Origin: Rhizobium rosettiformans
GTDB lineage: Bacteria; Pseudomonadota; Alphaproteobacteria; Rhizobiales; Rhizobiaceae
Direction of reading: 5' to 3'
NCBI RefSeq assembly: GCF_016806065.1
Contig: NZ_CP032405.1
Span: 1,224,501 to 1,288,500 of the forward strand
Length of the DNA stretch: 64,000 bases
Below the pieces are notes generated by a model. It had not been told where the DNA came from, searched no databases, and saw nothing but the letters and a program-made list of their open reading frames with translations. Every line of letters starts with the position of its first letter. The stretch's first letter is position 1. A program made the translations under genes and the position numbers. Positions 1-7,196 of this stretch are shown in pieces.

Positions 1-616
1 TTTCGTTGAGCTTGTGGGAGATGATGATCGAGGTCATCCCCTGTTTGCGGAATTCCATCAGAAGCGTGAGCAGCGCGTCCGAATCCGTTTCATTGAGCGA
101 AGCGGTCGGCTCGTCGAGGATGAGCAGCCGGACCTTCTTTGACAGCGCCTTGGCGATTTCGACCAGCTGCTGCTTGCCGACGCCAATGTCGGTGATGCGC
201 GTGGACGGAGGATCCTTCAGGCCGACCTTCGCCAGCAGCTCTTTCGTCCGCGCGAAGGTCTGGGGCCAGTGGATCACGCCATTGTCGGCGATCTCGTTGC
301 CAAGGAAGATGTTCTCGGCGATCGACAGGAGCGGCACGAGCGCCAGTTCCTGGTGAATGATGATGATGCCGAGTTCCTCGCTGTCGGAGATCCGGCCGAA
401 GCGACGGACTTCGCCGTCGTAATAGATATCGCCGTCATAGGTGCCCGCGGGATAGACGCCGCTCAGGACCTTCATCAGCGTGGACTTGCCGGCACCGTTT
501 TCGCCGACCAGCGCGTGGATCTCTCCCTCGCGCACCTTGAAGCTGACATTGTCCAGCGCTTTCACGCCGGGGAATGTCTTTGTGATGCCGCGCATCTCGA
601 GAATGATGTTGTCCAT
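1..616 (-). CDS. gguA: Sugar ABC transporter ATP-binding protein GguA (3' end beyond window)
   Basis: This is the nucleotide-binding subunit of a monosaccharide importer; it hydrolyses ATP on the cytoplasmic face of the inner membrane to drive sugar uptake. Only the N-terminal 205 residues are inside the window. Visible are the Walker A motif GENGAGKST near residue 38, the Q-loop region HQELALVP, a degenerate signature [15 protein letters not shown] typical of sugar-importer ATPases, and Walker [12 protein letters not shown], which together cover the first ATPase domain. The family normally carries two such domains in about 510 residues. The start ATG at 616 gives [18 protein letters not shown]. 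It lies 121 bases downstream of chvE on the same strand, matching the chvE-gguA order known from Agrobacterium. The name rests on that order and on recalled similarity. Confidence 0.9.
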   Translation of the reverse strand, partial: MDNIILEMRGITKTFPGVKALDNVSFKVREGEIHALVGENGAGKSTLMKVLSGVYPAGTYDGDIYYDGEVRRFGRISDSEELGIIIIHQELALVPLLSIAENIFLGNEIADNGVIHWPQTFARTKELLAKVGLKDPPSTRITDIGVGKQQLVEIAKALSKKVRLLILDEPTASLNETDSDALLTLLMEFRKQGMTSIIISHKLNE

Positions 617-690
617 GTACAGAATTCCTGCGCCAAGCCAGCGATCCTACCTGGATCCAGCCGGAGGCGCGAGCTCCCTCAATGCGTATA

Positions 691-720
691 GAAAAGGGGT
701 CCGCGACGGATCGCGGACCC
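691..720 (-). terminator. Stem-loop between chvE and gguA
   Basis: A perfect 10-base-pair stem (697-706 with 711-720, loop CGGA) is followed on the minus strand by CTTTTC. It sits 18 bases after the chvE stop and about 80 bases before the gguA start. In binding-protein-dependent transport operons such hairpins often terminate part of the transcripts or protect the upstream mRNA, so the binding protein is made in excess over the ATPase. That role is inferred here. The T-run is short, so read-through is expected. Confidence 0.6.
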
Positions 721-737
721 GGATGCGATCCGAAGGA

Positions 738-1808
738 TCAGTTGTCGATCTGCTCGGCCGTGTAGTAGCCGGCATTGACCAGAACGTCCTTGGCATTGGC
801 CTTGTCGAGAGCGACAGGCTTCAGCAGGTAGGACGGAACGACCTTGACACCGTTGTTGTAGGTCTCGTTGTCGTTGATCTCGGGCTCCTTGCCTTCCATG
901 ATGGCTTCTACCATCGAGACGGCAACTTTGGCGAGTTCGCGGGTGTCCTTGAAGACGGTCGAGTACTGCTCGTCGGCAAGCATCGACTTGATCGAGGGCA
1001 GTTCGGCGTCCTGACCGGTAACAACCGGCATCGCCATGTCGCCCGAACCGTAGCCTACGCCCTTGAGAGCGGACAGGATACCGATGGAGAGACCGTCATA
1101 CGGCGAAAGAGCGCCGTGCAGCTTGTCTTCGGTGTAGGTCGAGGACAGCAGGTTTTCCATACGAGCCTGGGCAACAGTACCGTCCCAACGCAGCGTACCG
1201 ACCTGGTCCATGCCCTGCTGGCCGGACTTGATCACGATGTCACCGCTGTCGATGAGCGGCTGCAGAACCGACATGGCGCCGTCGTAAAAGAAGAAGGCGT
1301 TGTTGTCGTCAGGCGAACCGCCGAAGAGTTCGACGTTCCACGGCTTGGTGTCCGGGAACTTGGCCTTGAGGCCATCAACGAGGCTGGTTGCCTGGAGAAC
1401 GCCGACCTGGAAGTTGTCGAAGGTGGCGTAGAAGTCGACATTGCCCGAGTCACGGATCAGGCGGTCATATGCGATGACCTTGACGCCGGCATCAGCAGCC
1501 TTCTGCAGGATGTCGGAGAGCGTGGTGCCGTCGATGGCGCCGATCACGAGAACCTTGGCACCCTTGGTGACCATGTTTTCGATCTGGGCCAGCTGGTTCG
1601 GAATGTCGTCGTCAGCAAACTGCAGGTCCGGCGTGTAGCCAGCGTCCTGGAACAGCTTTTGCATGGTCTCGCCATCGGAAATCCAGCGGGTCGACGTCTT
1701 CGTCGGCATTGAAATGCCGACCATGCCCTTGTCCTGTGCGAAGGACGCGGGCGCGAATGATGCGATGCCGATTGCGAGCGACGCAATCAGGGCGCCAAGT
1801 TTCTTCAT
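738..1808 (-). CDS. chvE: Periplasmic multiple-sugar-binding protein ChvE
   Basis: This is the periplasmic receptor that binds monosaccharides (glucose, galactose, arabinose and xylose class in characterised ChvE) and delivers them to the Ggu permease. In Agrobacterium it also presents sugar to the VirA sensor. The 356-residue product starts with a signal peptide of about 24 residues ending ASFA before QDKG, and continues with the class-I sugar-binding fold. [45 protein letters not shown] and [10 protein letters not shown] are close to my memory of Agrobacterium ChvE throughout. The ATG at 1808 is chosen because a GGGAGG ribosome-binding site lies 5 bases upstream; earlier in-frame starts lack one. 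It is divergent from gbpR and followed by gguA. No virA is visible, so a virulence role cannot be inferred. Confidence 0.95.
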   Translation of the reverse strand: MKKLGALIASLAIGIASFAPASFAQDKGMVGISMPTKTSTRWISDGETMQKLFQDAGYTPDLQFADDDIPNQLAQIENMVTKGAKVLVIGAIDGTTLSDILQKAADAGVKVIAYDRLIRDSGNVDFYATFDNFQVGVLQATSLVDGLKAKFPDTKPWNVELFGGSPDDNNAFFFYDGAMSVLQPLIDSGDIVIKSGQQGMDQVGTLRWDGTVAQARMENLLSSTYTEDKLHGALSPYDGLSIGILSALKGVGYGSGDMAMPVVTGQDAELPSIKSMLADEQYSTVFKDTRELAKVAVSMVEAIMEGKEPEINDNETYNNGVKVVPSYLLKPVALDKANAKDVLVNAGYYTAEQIDN

Positions 1809-1961
1809 GGTAACCTCCCTGGTCATACCGTGCGAGGCCAAGCTCCTCCTGGCACTCGCTGAAACAAGAACGAGCGGCTGACGCGGCAGCCCCCAGCTCC
1901 GTGGCGAGTCTTATCGTGGCCAATATACCGATCAAATGATTATTTTGACTTTCTGCATACC
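1809..1961. promoter_or_regulatory. Divergent chvE/gbpR control region
   Basis: This 153-base gap separates chvE (minus) from the LysR gene (plus). LysR regulators normally bind such gaps and control both directions. The segment near 1925-1955 is AT-rich and contains ATCA-AA-TGAT, a short imperfect dyad that could be part of an operator. I could not assign -35/-10 elements with confidence. Confidence 0.5.
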
Positions 1962-2918
1962 ATGGTTGATATGTTCCTTATGGCCGAAATTCATGTCCAC
2001 CGATTGCAGCCGAAGCATCTGAACCTGATCCGCTCGATCGCAGAGCTCGGGCAATTAAGCTTGGCTGCTCAGGAACTTGCGCTGACGCAGCCTGCGGCTT
2101 CCCGCATGCTGGGCGAAATCGAACGCTATGTCGGGTCACCAATTTTCGTCCGCACACCGAAAGGCATGGAGCCGACGGCCGTCGGCAGCGCACTCGCCCG
2201 CCGGGCTCAGAACGTGCTGGAGGAAATGCGCGAAGCTGCCCGCGAGGTCGAAGCCATTCAGCGCGGCTTGACGGGTAAGGTCAGGATCGGCGCCGTCACC
2301 GGCGGCGCAGTCGGTTACGTCGTGCCCGCCATCCGGGCGTTGAAGGCTGAAGCCTCCACCGTCGACATCCATGTCGACGTTGCACCGAGCGGCGAGATGA
2401 TCCGCGATCTTCTGTCCGGCCAGTACGACTTCGTTCTCGGGCGCATCCCGGCCGGCATCGACGCCCGGCAGTTCCATGTCGACGGCGCGACCATGGAAGA
2501 GGTGGAGATCGTCGTGCACCGCAGCCATCCTCTGGTCAACGTGGACAGGCTGAACATCTCCGACATGGCGCATTTCCCCTGGGTCATGCAGGCGCCCGGC
2601 ACCCCCCTGCGCCAGGCGGTGGAGAATGTCTTCATCGAGGAAGGCGCCCCCATTCCGCGCAACATCGTCAACACCACATCTCTTCTGGTCATGATCGCGA
2701 TGCTCGCCTCGTCCAACGCGATCGCTCCGATGTCGCGTGAAGTCGCCGATCTTCTCTGTCGCCAGACCCCCGTCGGCGACCTCACAACGCTGAAACTCGA
2801 CACGCCGATCGAAGTGACGCCCTATCATCTGATCACCCTGAGCGGCAAACGTTTGTCGCCGATCGCCGCAAGGCTGCGTGAGCTGCTGCTCAGTCGGTTC
2901 CTCAGCAGGGGGCGCTGA
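1962..2918 (+). CDS. gbpR: LysR-family regulator GbpR (galactose-binding protein regulator)
   Basis: A LysR-type transcription factor of 318 residues. The N-terminal helix-turn-helix is visible at about residues 18-75 (LNLIRSIAELGQLSLAAQELALTQPAASRMLGEIE), followed by the co-inducer-binding domain from about residue 100. In Agrobacterium, GbpR is encoded divergently from chvE and activates it in response to sugars; the identical arrangement here is the main reason for the name. The start is uncertain. ATG 1962 is used, but ATG 1980 (MAEIHVHRLQ) is equally possible because neither has a clear ribosome-binding site. The C-terminal effector domain looks complete. Confidence 0.88.
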   Translation: MVDMFLMAEIHVHRLQPKHLNLIRSIAELGQLSLAAQELALTQPAASRMLGEIERYVGSPIFVRTPKGMEPTAVGSALARRAQNVLEEMREAAREVEAIQRGLTGKVRIGAVTGGAVGYVVPAIRALKAEASTVDIHVDVAPSGEMIRDLLSGQYDFVLGRIPAGIDARQFHVDGATMEEVEIVVHRSHPLVNVDRLNISDMAHFPWVMQAPGTPLRQAVENVFIEEGAPIPRNIVNTTSLLVMIAMLASSNAIAPMSREVADLLCRQTPVGDLTTLKLDTPIEVTPYHLITLSGKRLSPIAARLRELLLSRFLSRGR

Positions 2919-3012
2919 GACCATGGTCGCGGGACCCCGATAAGCTTGCAATTTCGGGCATGTCAGGCACACTGTCACCCAGCCGTCATGAATCGCAGCT
3001 CATGGAGCATTG

Positions 3013-3411
3013 ATGACAGAGCAGCCGGAAGGGCAGCGCCGTGAAGACGAGGGAGCCGAGAAGAGCGCCACCGGCGTAGTCGATCTCGGCATCTACAGAC
3101 AATCCCTCGACCCTCTTCCCGTCACGTTTCATCGCCGCGAACTGGACGCGATCCTCTGGATCTATGGCCGCATGGTCGGGGAAGGTGAATGGCGCGACTA
3201 TGCGATCGATCACCTCAAGGACCGCGCGGTCTTTTCCGTCTTCAAACGGTCAGGTGAGTATCCGCTCTACCGGATCGAAAAGAACCCGAAGCTCGCCGCC
3301 AAGCAAGGTGCCTTTTCGGTTGCGGCCACGGATGGCCGGATCCTGAAGCGCGGTCACGATCTGCGCCAGGTCCTCAAGGTTTTCGACAAGGCGCTGAAAG
3401 CCCTCGACTGA
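3013..3411 (+). CDS. DUF2794 family protein
   Basis: A small soluble protein of 132 residues matching the alphaproteobacterial DUF2794 family as I recall it. After a charged, disordered first 25 residues comes a compact domain with VTFHRRELDAILWIYGRMV, GEWRDYAIDHLKDRAVFSVFKR, LYRIEKNPKL and RQVLKVFDKALKALD. There is no signal peptide or membrane segment, and the function is unknown. ATG 3013 is preceded by GGAG at 3004-3007; a TTG directly before it is in frame but less likely. It lies 94 bases after gbpR on the same strand and is tail-to-tail with an acetyltransferase gene, the stops being only 3 bases apart. Confidence 0.85.
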   Translation: MTEQPEGQRREDEGAEKSATGVVDLGIYRQSLDPLPVTFHRRELDAILWIYGRMVGEGEWRDYAIDHLKDRAVFSVFKRSGEYPLYRIEKNPKLAAKQGAFSVAATDGRILKRGHDLRQVLKVFDKALKALD

Positions 3412-3414
3412 CGA

Positions 3415-3966
3415 TCAGGGCATCGTGCCGGGATAGCTGGACAGATCCGGCATGGTCGAATTGCCCTCGCCAAGCGCTTTCTGCATGAAGACGGTGTCGA
3501 GCCACAGATCATGCTTGAAACCGGTACCCACCAGCCGTCCGGCGGGCTCGAAGCCACAACTGCGGTGCACGGCCATGGACGCCTCGCTCGCACCGCCGAT
3601 GACGGCGACCATCTGGCGAAAGCCCAGCTTCTCGCACTGGATCAGCAATTCCCTCAGCAGGGCCTTGCCGACACCGCGGCCACGGGCGGCGGGTGCGATG
3701 TAGATCGAATCTTCGACGAGCCAACGATAGGCGGGTCGGGTTCTAAAAGCCGAAGCATAGGCATAACCGGCAAGCGATCCCTGTTCGTTGATGGCGGCGA
3801 GGTACGGATAGCCCTTGACCTTGAGGGCGGCAAATCTCGCCGACATTTCGTCTAGATCCGGCGCAACGAGCTCATAGCTCGCGGTTCCATTGACCACAGC
3901 GTCCGCGTAGATCGCAGTCACCTGCGAAAGGTCATCAGGGATCAGATCGCGAATTTCGAGATTCAT
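3415..3966 (-). CDS. GNAT N-acetyltransferase, phosphinothricin acetyltransferase-like
   Basis: An acetyl-CoA-dependent N-acetyltransferase of 183 residues. It begins with the GNAT start LEIRDLIPDDLSQVTAIYADAVVNGTASYEL, and carries the acetyl-CoA pyrophosphate loop APAARGRGVGKALL at about residues 92-105. A second hallmark of the phosphinothricin/methionine-sulfoximine acetyltransferase branch is MVAVIGGASEASMAVHRSCGFEPAGRL. These enzymes acetylate glutamate analogues such as phosphinothricin or methionine sulfoximine; the natural substrate here cannot be read from sequence. The last 20 residues beyond the fold look disordered. It is a single gene convergent with the DUF2794 gene, and its 5' end faces the asd leader region. 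Confidence 0.87.
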   Translation of the reverse strand: MNLEIRDLIPDDLSQVTAIYADAVVNGTASYELVAPDLDEMSARFAALKVKGYPYLAAINEQGSLAGYAYASAFRTRPAYRWLVEDSIYIAPAARGRGVGKALLRELLIQCEKLGFRQMVAVIGGASEASMAVHRSCGFEPAGRLVGTGFKHDLWLDTVFMQKALGEGNSTMPDLSSYPGTMP

Positions 3967-4147
3967 GCAATTACTCCGGTCAATCTCCTTCTTTATCCAC
4001 GCGCGGAGAGGCGAGACAAGCGCCGGCGTGTCATGGTGACATCGCCGTCACCGAGATGGCCTTCGCTTTTCGCCTGAGCTGGCGGTCAGTCGGCTTGACT
4101 CGTGCTGAAAACCTTGTAATTCCTCGCCGCGAAGAGGAATTCGGTCC
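3967..4147. promoter_or_regulatory. Upstream part of the asd control region
   Basis: This part of the 410-base gap between the acetyltransferase and asd holds three visible elements. An inverted repeat GGTGAC-ATCGCC-GTCACC lies at 4035-4052 and could be an operator for either gene. A promoter-like TTGACT at 4095-4100 is followed 16 bases later by a weak TAATTC. A dyad AATTCCTC / GAGGAATT lies at 4118-4125 and 4134-4141. If the promoter is real, transcription would begin near 4128, so the right dyad arm would supply the ribosome-binding site (AGGA 4135-4138) of the leader frame at 4148. A lone DnaA-box-like TTATCCACG at 3993-4001 is noted without weight. Confidence 0.35.
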
Positions 4148-4267
4148 ATGCACGCTTTCGGGCAACCCTTTGCGGTCTTCCACCTCCTGCAGCAGTCTGC
4201 TGCCGGTGGCGCATGCCTTTCTCTTGCATCCACGACCAAGGCCAAAACGACGACGAAAACCGTCTGA
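4148..4267 (+). CDS. Candidate threonine/lysine-rich leader peptide of asd
   Basis: A short reading frame of 39 codons from ATG 4148 to TGA 4265-4267. Its last eleven residues are TTKAKTTTKTV: six threonines (29, 30, 34, 35, 36, 38) and three lysines (31, 33, 37). Threonine and lysine are end products of the branch point fed by aspartate-semialdehyde dehydrogenase, whose gene starts 109 bases further on. A cluster of end-product codons just before the stop is the signature of leader peptides in amino-acid attenuators such as enteric thrL. AGGA at 4135-4138, 9 bases before the ATG, could serve as ribosome-binding site. The rest of the peptide shows no signal or membrane segment. Translation is not proven; the codon cluster is a direct observation and the role is inference. 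Confidence 0.55.
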   Translation: MHAFGQPFAVFHLLQQSAAGGACLSLASTTKAKTTTKTV

Positions 4268-4337
4268 CGTCTTCGGCCACCGCTCTCTCCCCGGCACGGC
4301 CGGGGACAAGGAAGGTTGCGTCTGTTCGCGAACTTCC
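4240..4337 (+). promoter_or_regulatory. Putative attenuator RNA structures between leader peptide and asd
   Basis: Three pairings follow or overlap the Thr/Lys codons. Pairing 1:2 joins GACGACG (4249-4255, within the Thr/Lys codons) to CGTCTTC (4268-4274) with one mismatch, extendable by GGCC at 4240-4243 and 4275-4278. A strong hairpin TCCCCGGC-ACG-GCCGGGGA spans 4288-4306 with 8 perfect pairs. An alternative pairing joins TTCGGCC (4272-4278) to GGCCGGG (4298-4304), so it excludes the other two. A further hairpin spans 4310-4337 (10 of 11 pairs). A ribosome stalled on Thr/Lys codons would block 1:2 and free 4272-4278 for the alternative pairing. No U-run follows any hairpin, so a Rho-dependent or translational output would be needed. 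Confidence 0.45.
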
Positions 4338-4376
4338 CCCTCACCATCCGCGGAGAGACAGAAAGAGAGCATAGAC

Positions 4377-5408
4377 ATGGGTTTCAAGATTGCAGTCGTA
4401 GGCGCAACCGGCAATGTCGGGCGCGAAATGCTGAACATCCTCTCCGAACGCGGTTTTCCGGCATCGGAAGTCGTGGCACTCGCATCGGCGCGTTCACAGG
4501 GCACGGAAGTCTCCTTCGGTGACAAGGTCCTGAAGGTTTCCAACCTCGAGAACTACGATTTCTCCGATACGGACATTTGCCTGATGTCGGCCGGCGGCAC
4601 GATTTCGCAGAAGTGGTCGCCGAAGATCGGCGCACAGGGCTGCGTTGTCATCGATAACTCCTCGGCCTGGCGCTACGACGCCGAGGTTCCGCTGATCGTT
4701 CCGGAAGTCAATCCGGACGCCATTGTCGATTTCAAGAAGCGCAACATCATCGCCAATCCGAACTGCTCGACCGCCCAGCTCGTCGTGGCCCTGAAGCCGC
4801 TGCATGACGTGGCCAAGATCAAGCGCGTCGTCGTATCGACCTACCAGTCGGTTTCCGGCGCCGGCAAGGAAGGCATGGACGAACTGTTCACGCAGACCCG
4901 CGCCGTGTTTGTCGCCGATCCGGTGGAATCGAAGAAGTTCACCAAGCGCATCGCCTTCAACGTCATTCCCCATATCGATAGCTTCATGGAAGACGGCTAT
5001 ACGAAGGAAGAGTGGAAGGTTCTGGCCGAGACGAAGAAGATGCTCGATCCGAAGATCAAGGTGACCTGCACGGCCGTGCGCGTTCCGGTCTTCATTGGCC
5101 ATTCTGAGTCCGTCAACATTGAGTTCGAGAACGAGATCACAGCCGATCAGGCCCGTGACATCCTGCGCGATGCTCCGGGTTGCCTTGTCATCGACAAGCA
5201 TGAAAACGGCGGCTACATCACGCCCGTCGAATGCGCCGGCGAAGACGCCACCTACATCTCGCGTATCCGCGAAGATGCGACGGTGGAAAACGGCCTTAAT
5301 ATGTGGGTCGTCTCCGACAACCTGCGCAAGGGTGCAGCCCTCAACGCCATCCAGATTGCCGAGTTGCTCGTCAATCGCGGCTTGATCAAGCCCCGCACGG
5401 CCGCTTGA
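4377..5408 (+). CDS. asd: Aspartate-semialdehyde dehydrogenase
   Basis: Reduces aspartyl phosphate to aspartate semialdehyde with NADPH in the cytoplasm, the branch point to lysine/diaminopimelate, threonine and methionine. The product is 343 residues, typical for the family. Visible are the dinucleotide-binding loop VVGATGNVGREML at residues 7-19 and the catalytic cysteine in NPNCSTAQL at residue 130. Further motifs are the substrate-binding segment YQSVSGAGKEGMDEL and the C-terminal catalytic region FIGHSESVNIEFE. ATG 4377 is chosen because MGFKIAVVGATGNVG is the normal family start; the frame is open further upstream but encodes nothing recognisable there. The ribosome-binding site is weak (GAGAG about 8 bases upstream). 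The leader features at 4148-4337 suggest control by threonine/lysine supply. Confidence 0.97.
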   Translation: MGFKIAVVGATGNVGREMLNILSERGFPASEVVALASARSQGTEVSFGDKVLKVSNLENYDFSDTDICLMSAGGTISQKWSPKIGAQGCVVIDNSSAWRYDAEVPLIVPEVNPDAIVDFKKRNIIANPNCSTAQLVVALKPLHDVAKIKRVVVSTYQSVSGAGKEGMDELFTQTRAVFVADPVESKKFTKRIAFNVIPHIDSFMEDGYTKEEWKVLAETKKMLDPKIKVTCTAVRVPVFIGHSESVNIEFENEITADQARDILRDAPGCLVIDKHENGGYITPVECAGEDATYISRIREDATVENGLNMWVVSDNLRKGAALNAIQIAELLVNRGLIKPRTAA

Positions 5409-5420
5409 TTTATCAAAGCA

Positions 5421-5450
5421 GAGGCTTCCTGATCGAACGCGGGAAGCCTC
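5421..5450 (+). terminator. Stem-loop after asd
   Basis: GAGGCTTCC (5421-5429) and GGAAGCCTC (5442-5450) form a 9-pair stem with a 12-base loop, 13 bases after the asd stop. No T-run follows, so it may stabilise the mRNA end or mark a Rho-dependent site rather than act as a strong intrinsic terminator. Confidence 0.45.
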
Positions 5451-5586
5451 GCACGGCGCTTTCAGCTGAAAGTGATCCGATTTGAGACCTTCGTGGCCCT
5501 ACATTAGCTTACGACGGATGACAGAGTCATCTTTCACTGGCATGGTGCGGCCGAATCGCCCCTCCACAGTCTGTTATGAGGCATCA

Positions 5587-6408
5587 ATGCGACTGACATC
5601 CACTTTGTCGGCGGCTTTCGTTTCCGTCGTCGCGCTGTTCGCCGGCACGCAACACGCCGCCGCCGCTGCTTGCAGCAACACCTCCGCTGGCTTTGAAGAT
5701 TGGAGCGCCGCTTTCAAGCAGCAGGCTGCCGCCCAGGGCTTCAGCCCGCGCATGCTTGACAGAGTATTCTCTACGGTCAGCTATAGCCGCAGCACGATCA
5801 GTGCCGACCGCGGTCAGAAGAGCTTCAAGCTGTCCTTCGACCAGTTCATGCAGAAGCGCGGCGGGCAGACAATCATCAACCGCGGCAAGACGATGAAGAA
5901 AAACAACGCCGCGCTCTTCGCACGACTTGAGCAGCGCTATGGCGTGCCCCCCGGCCCGCTGATCGCCATCTGGGGCATGGAGACGGGCTTCGGCTCCTTC
6001 CTTGGCAAGGAGCACACCCTTTCGGCCGTCGCCACGCTCGCCTTCGATTGCCGCCGCAGCGCATTCTTCACCGACCAGTTCTACGCCGCGCTGGAACTCG
6101 TTCAGGCCGGCAACCTCGACGTGAACGCCAAGGGAGCAGCCCACGGCGAAATCGGCCAGACACAGTTTCTCCCGCGCAACGTCATTCGCTTCGGTGTCGA
6201 CGGTGACGGCGATGGCCATATCGACATGGTCCGTTCGCGCGCCGACGCTCTCGCATCGACCGCAAACTTTTTGCGCGGCCATGGCTGGCAGCCAGGCGCC
6301 GGCTATCAGCAGGGTGAGCCGAATTACGCCGCCATCCAGGGCTGGAATGCCGCAGGCGTCTACCAGCAGGCAATTGCCTATATCGGCGCGCGGATCGACG
6401 CCGAATAA
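5587..6408 (+). CDS. Lytic murein transglycosylase (MltB-like)
   Basis: A periplasmic enzyme that cleaves the MurNAc-GlcNAc bond of peptidoglycan to give 1,6-anhydro ends. The 273-residue product has an N-terminal signal peptide (hydrophobic core to about residue 26, ending HAAAAA before CSNT). The MltB/family-3 catalytic domain follows: YGVPPGPLIAIWGMETGFGSFLG, whose glutamate in GMETGFG matches the catalytic residue, then FDCRRSAFFTDQFYAALELVQ and GAAHGEIGQTQFLP. A DGDGDGHIDM segment resembles a calcium-binding loop. ATG 5587 is chosen because it places the signal peptide at the N-terminus. It lacks the C-terminal peptidoglycan-binding domain found in some relatives. It is followed by a terminator and a convergent carbonic anhydrase gene. 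Confidence 0.9.
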   Translation: MRLTSTLSAAFVSVVALFAGTQHAAAAACSNTSAGFEDWSAAFKQQAAAQGFSPRMLDRVFSTVSYSRSTISADRGQKSFKLSFDQFMQKRGGQTIINRGKTMKKNNAALFARLEQRYGVPPGPLIAIWGMETGFGSFLGKEHTLSAVATLAFDCRRSAFFTDQFYAALELVQAGNLDVNAKGAAHGEIGQTQFLPRNVIRFGVDGDGDGHIDMVRSRADALASTANFLRGHGWQPGAGYQQGEPNYAAIQGWNAAGVYQQAIAYIGARIDAE

Positions 6409-6417
6409 TCGACAAGC

Positions 6418-6442
6418 AAACGGCGGCCACGGGCCGCCGTTT
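6418..6442. terminator. Hairpin terminator after the transglycosylase gene
   Basis: A perfect 11-pair GC-rich stem (6418-6428 with 6432-6442, loop ACG) lies 10 bases after the transglycosylase stop, between convergent genes. The T-stretch is limited to TTT at the base of the stem. Confidence 0.6.
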
Positions 6443-6477
6443 CGCATTTCAGGTGATGCAAGCGCCTGACCGGCTGA

Positions 6478-7131
6478 TCAGTTGTTCGGCTCTGCTCCGA
6501 GCCGCTCGAAGTCCTTGGTCTTCGGGTCCATGACCCACAATTCCCCATTGCTGATGTCGAACCAGGCACCGTGGATGCGCAGTTTGCCGCGCTCCTCGAG
6601 GATCTTCACACACGGGAATGTCCGCAGATTGGCAATCGAATTGCGGATGGAGATGCGCTCAAGCGCCGTCTGGCGCTCGGCTGGGGTCATGGTCGAATTA
6701 CCCTGGATCTGCTCGGCAGCGGGCGCGACGAGGTTCATCCATTTGCCGATGAAATCGCCCGGCGATAGTGGCTCTGCGTTCGGGTCAAGGGCTGCACGAA
6801 TACCGCCGCATCGCCCATGGCCCATCACGATAATGTCCTGCACACGCAGCGCCTGAACGGCGAATTCAAGGGCGGCCGAGGTCGAGTGATACTGGCCGTC
6901 CGGTTCGTAGGGCGGCACCATATTGGCGACATTGCGGACGACAAAGAGCTCGCCCGGAATGGAATCGAAGATCACCTCGGGCGCTGCCCGGGAATCGCAG
7001 CACGCAATCACCAGCGTATTGGGCTTTTGCCCCTGCTCGGCGAGCGCCCGGTAGCGATCACGCTGATCGTGATACCGGCCGCTCATGAAGTTGCGATAGC
7101 CGTTGAGAAGTGCGGAGGGAAATTGGCTCAT
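6478..7131 (-). CDS. Beta-class carbonic anhydrase
   Basis: Interconverts CO2 and bicarbonate with a zinc ion in the cytoplasm. It is 217 residues, the usual size. The zinc ligands are visible as the cysteine and aspartate of ACCDSRAAP (residues 44-52) and the histidine and cysteine of MGHGRCGG (about residues 103-110). PGELFVVRNVANMVPP and YHSTSAALEFAVQAL are family signatures. The ATG at 7131 has no strong ribosome-binding site. It lies 65 bases downstream of pdxY on the same strand and may be cotranscribed with it. Bicarbonate supply for carboxylases is the usual role. Confidence 0.95.
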   Translation of the reverse strand: MSQFPSALLNGYRNFMSGRYHDQRDRYRALAEQGQKPNTLVIACCDSRAAPEVIFDSIPGELFVVRNVANMVPPYEPDGQYHSTSAALEFAVQALRVQDIIVMGHGRCGGIRAALDPNAEPLSPGDFIGKWMNLVAPAAEQIQGNSTMTPAERQTALERISIRNSIANLRTFPCVKILEERGKLRIHGAWFDISNGELWVMDPKTKDFERLGAEPNN

Positions 7132-7196
7132 CGCTACCGATTACAGCGCGTGAACGGCGCTGGCAACTGATTGCAGCCACAGAATTGCCTGGGAAA

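Noticed and set aside
3993..4001. DnaA-box-like TTATCCACG
   Set aside because: A lone 8 of 9 match, 36 kb from the origin candidate, with no companion boxes close by.
4056..4376. In-frame extension of asd by 107 codons upstream of ATG 4377
   Set aside because: The encoded segment is arginine/serine-rich and unlike any Asd, while MGFKIAVVGATGNVG at 4377 is the normal N-terminus. The open frame is what high GC content gives by chance.
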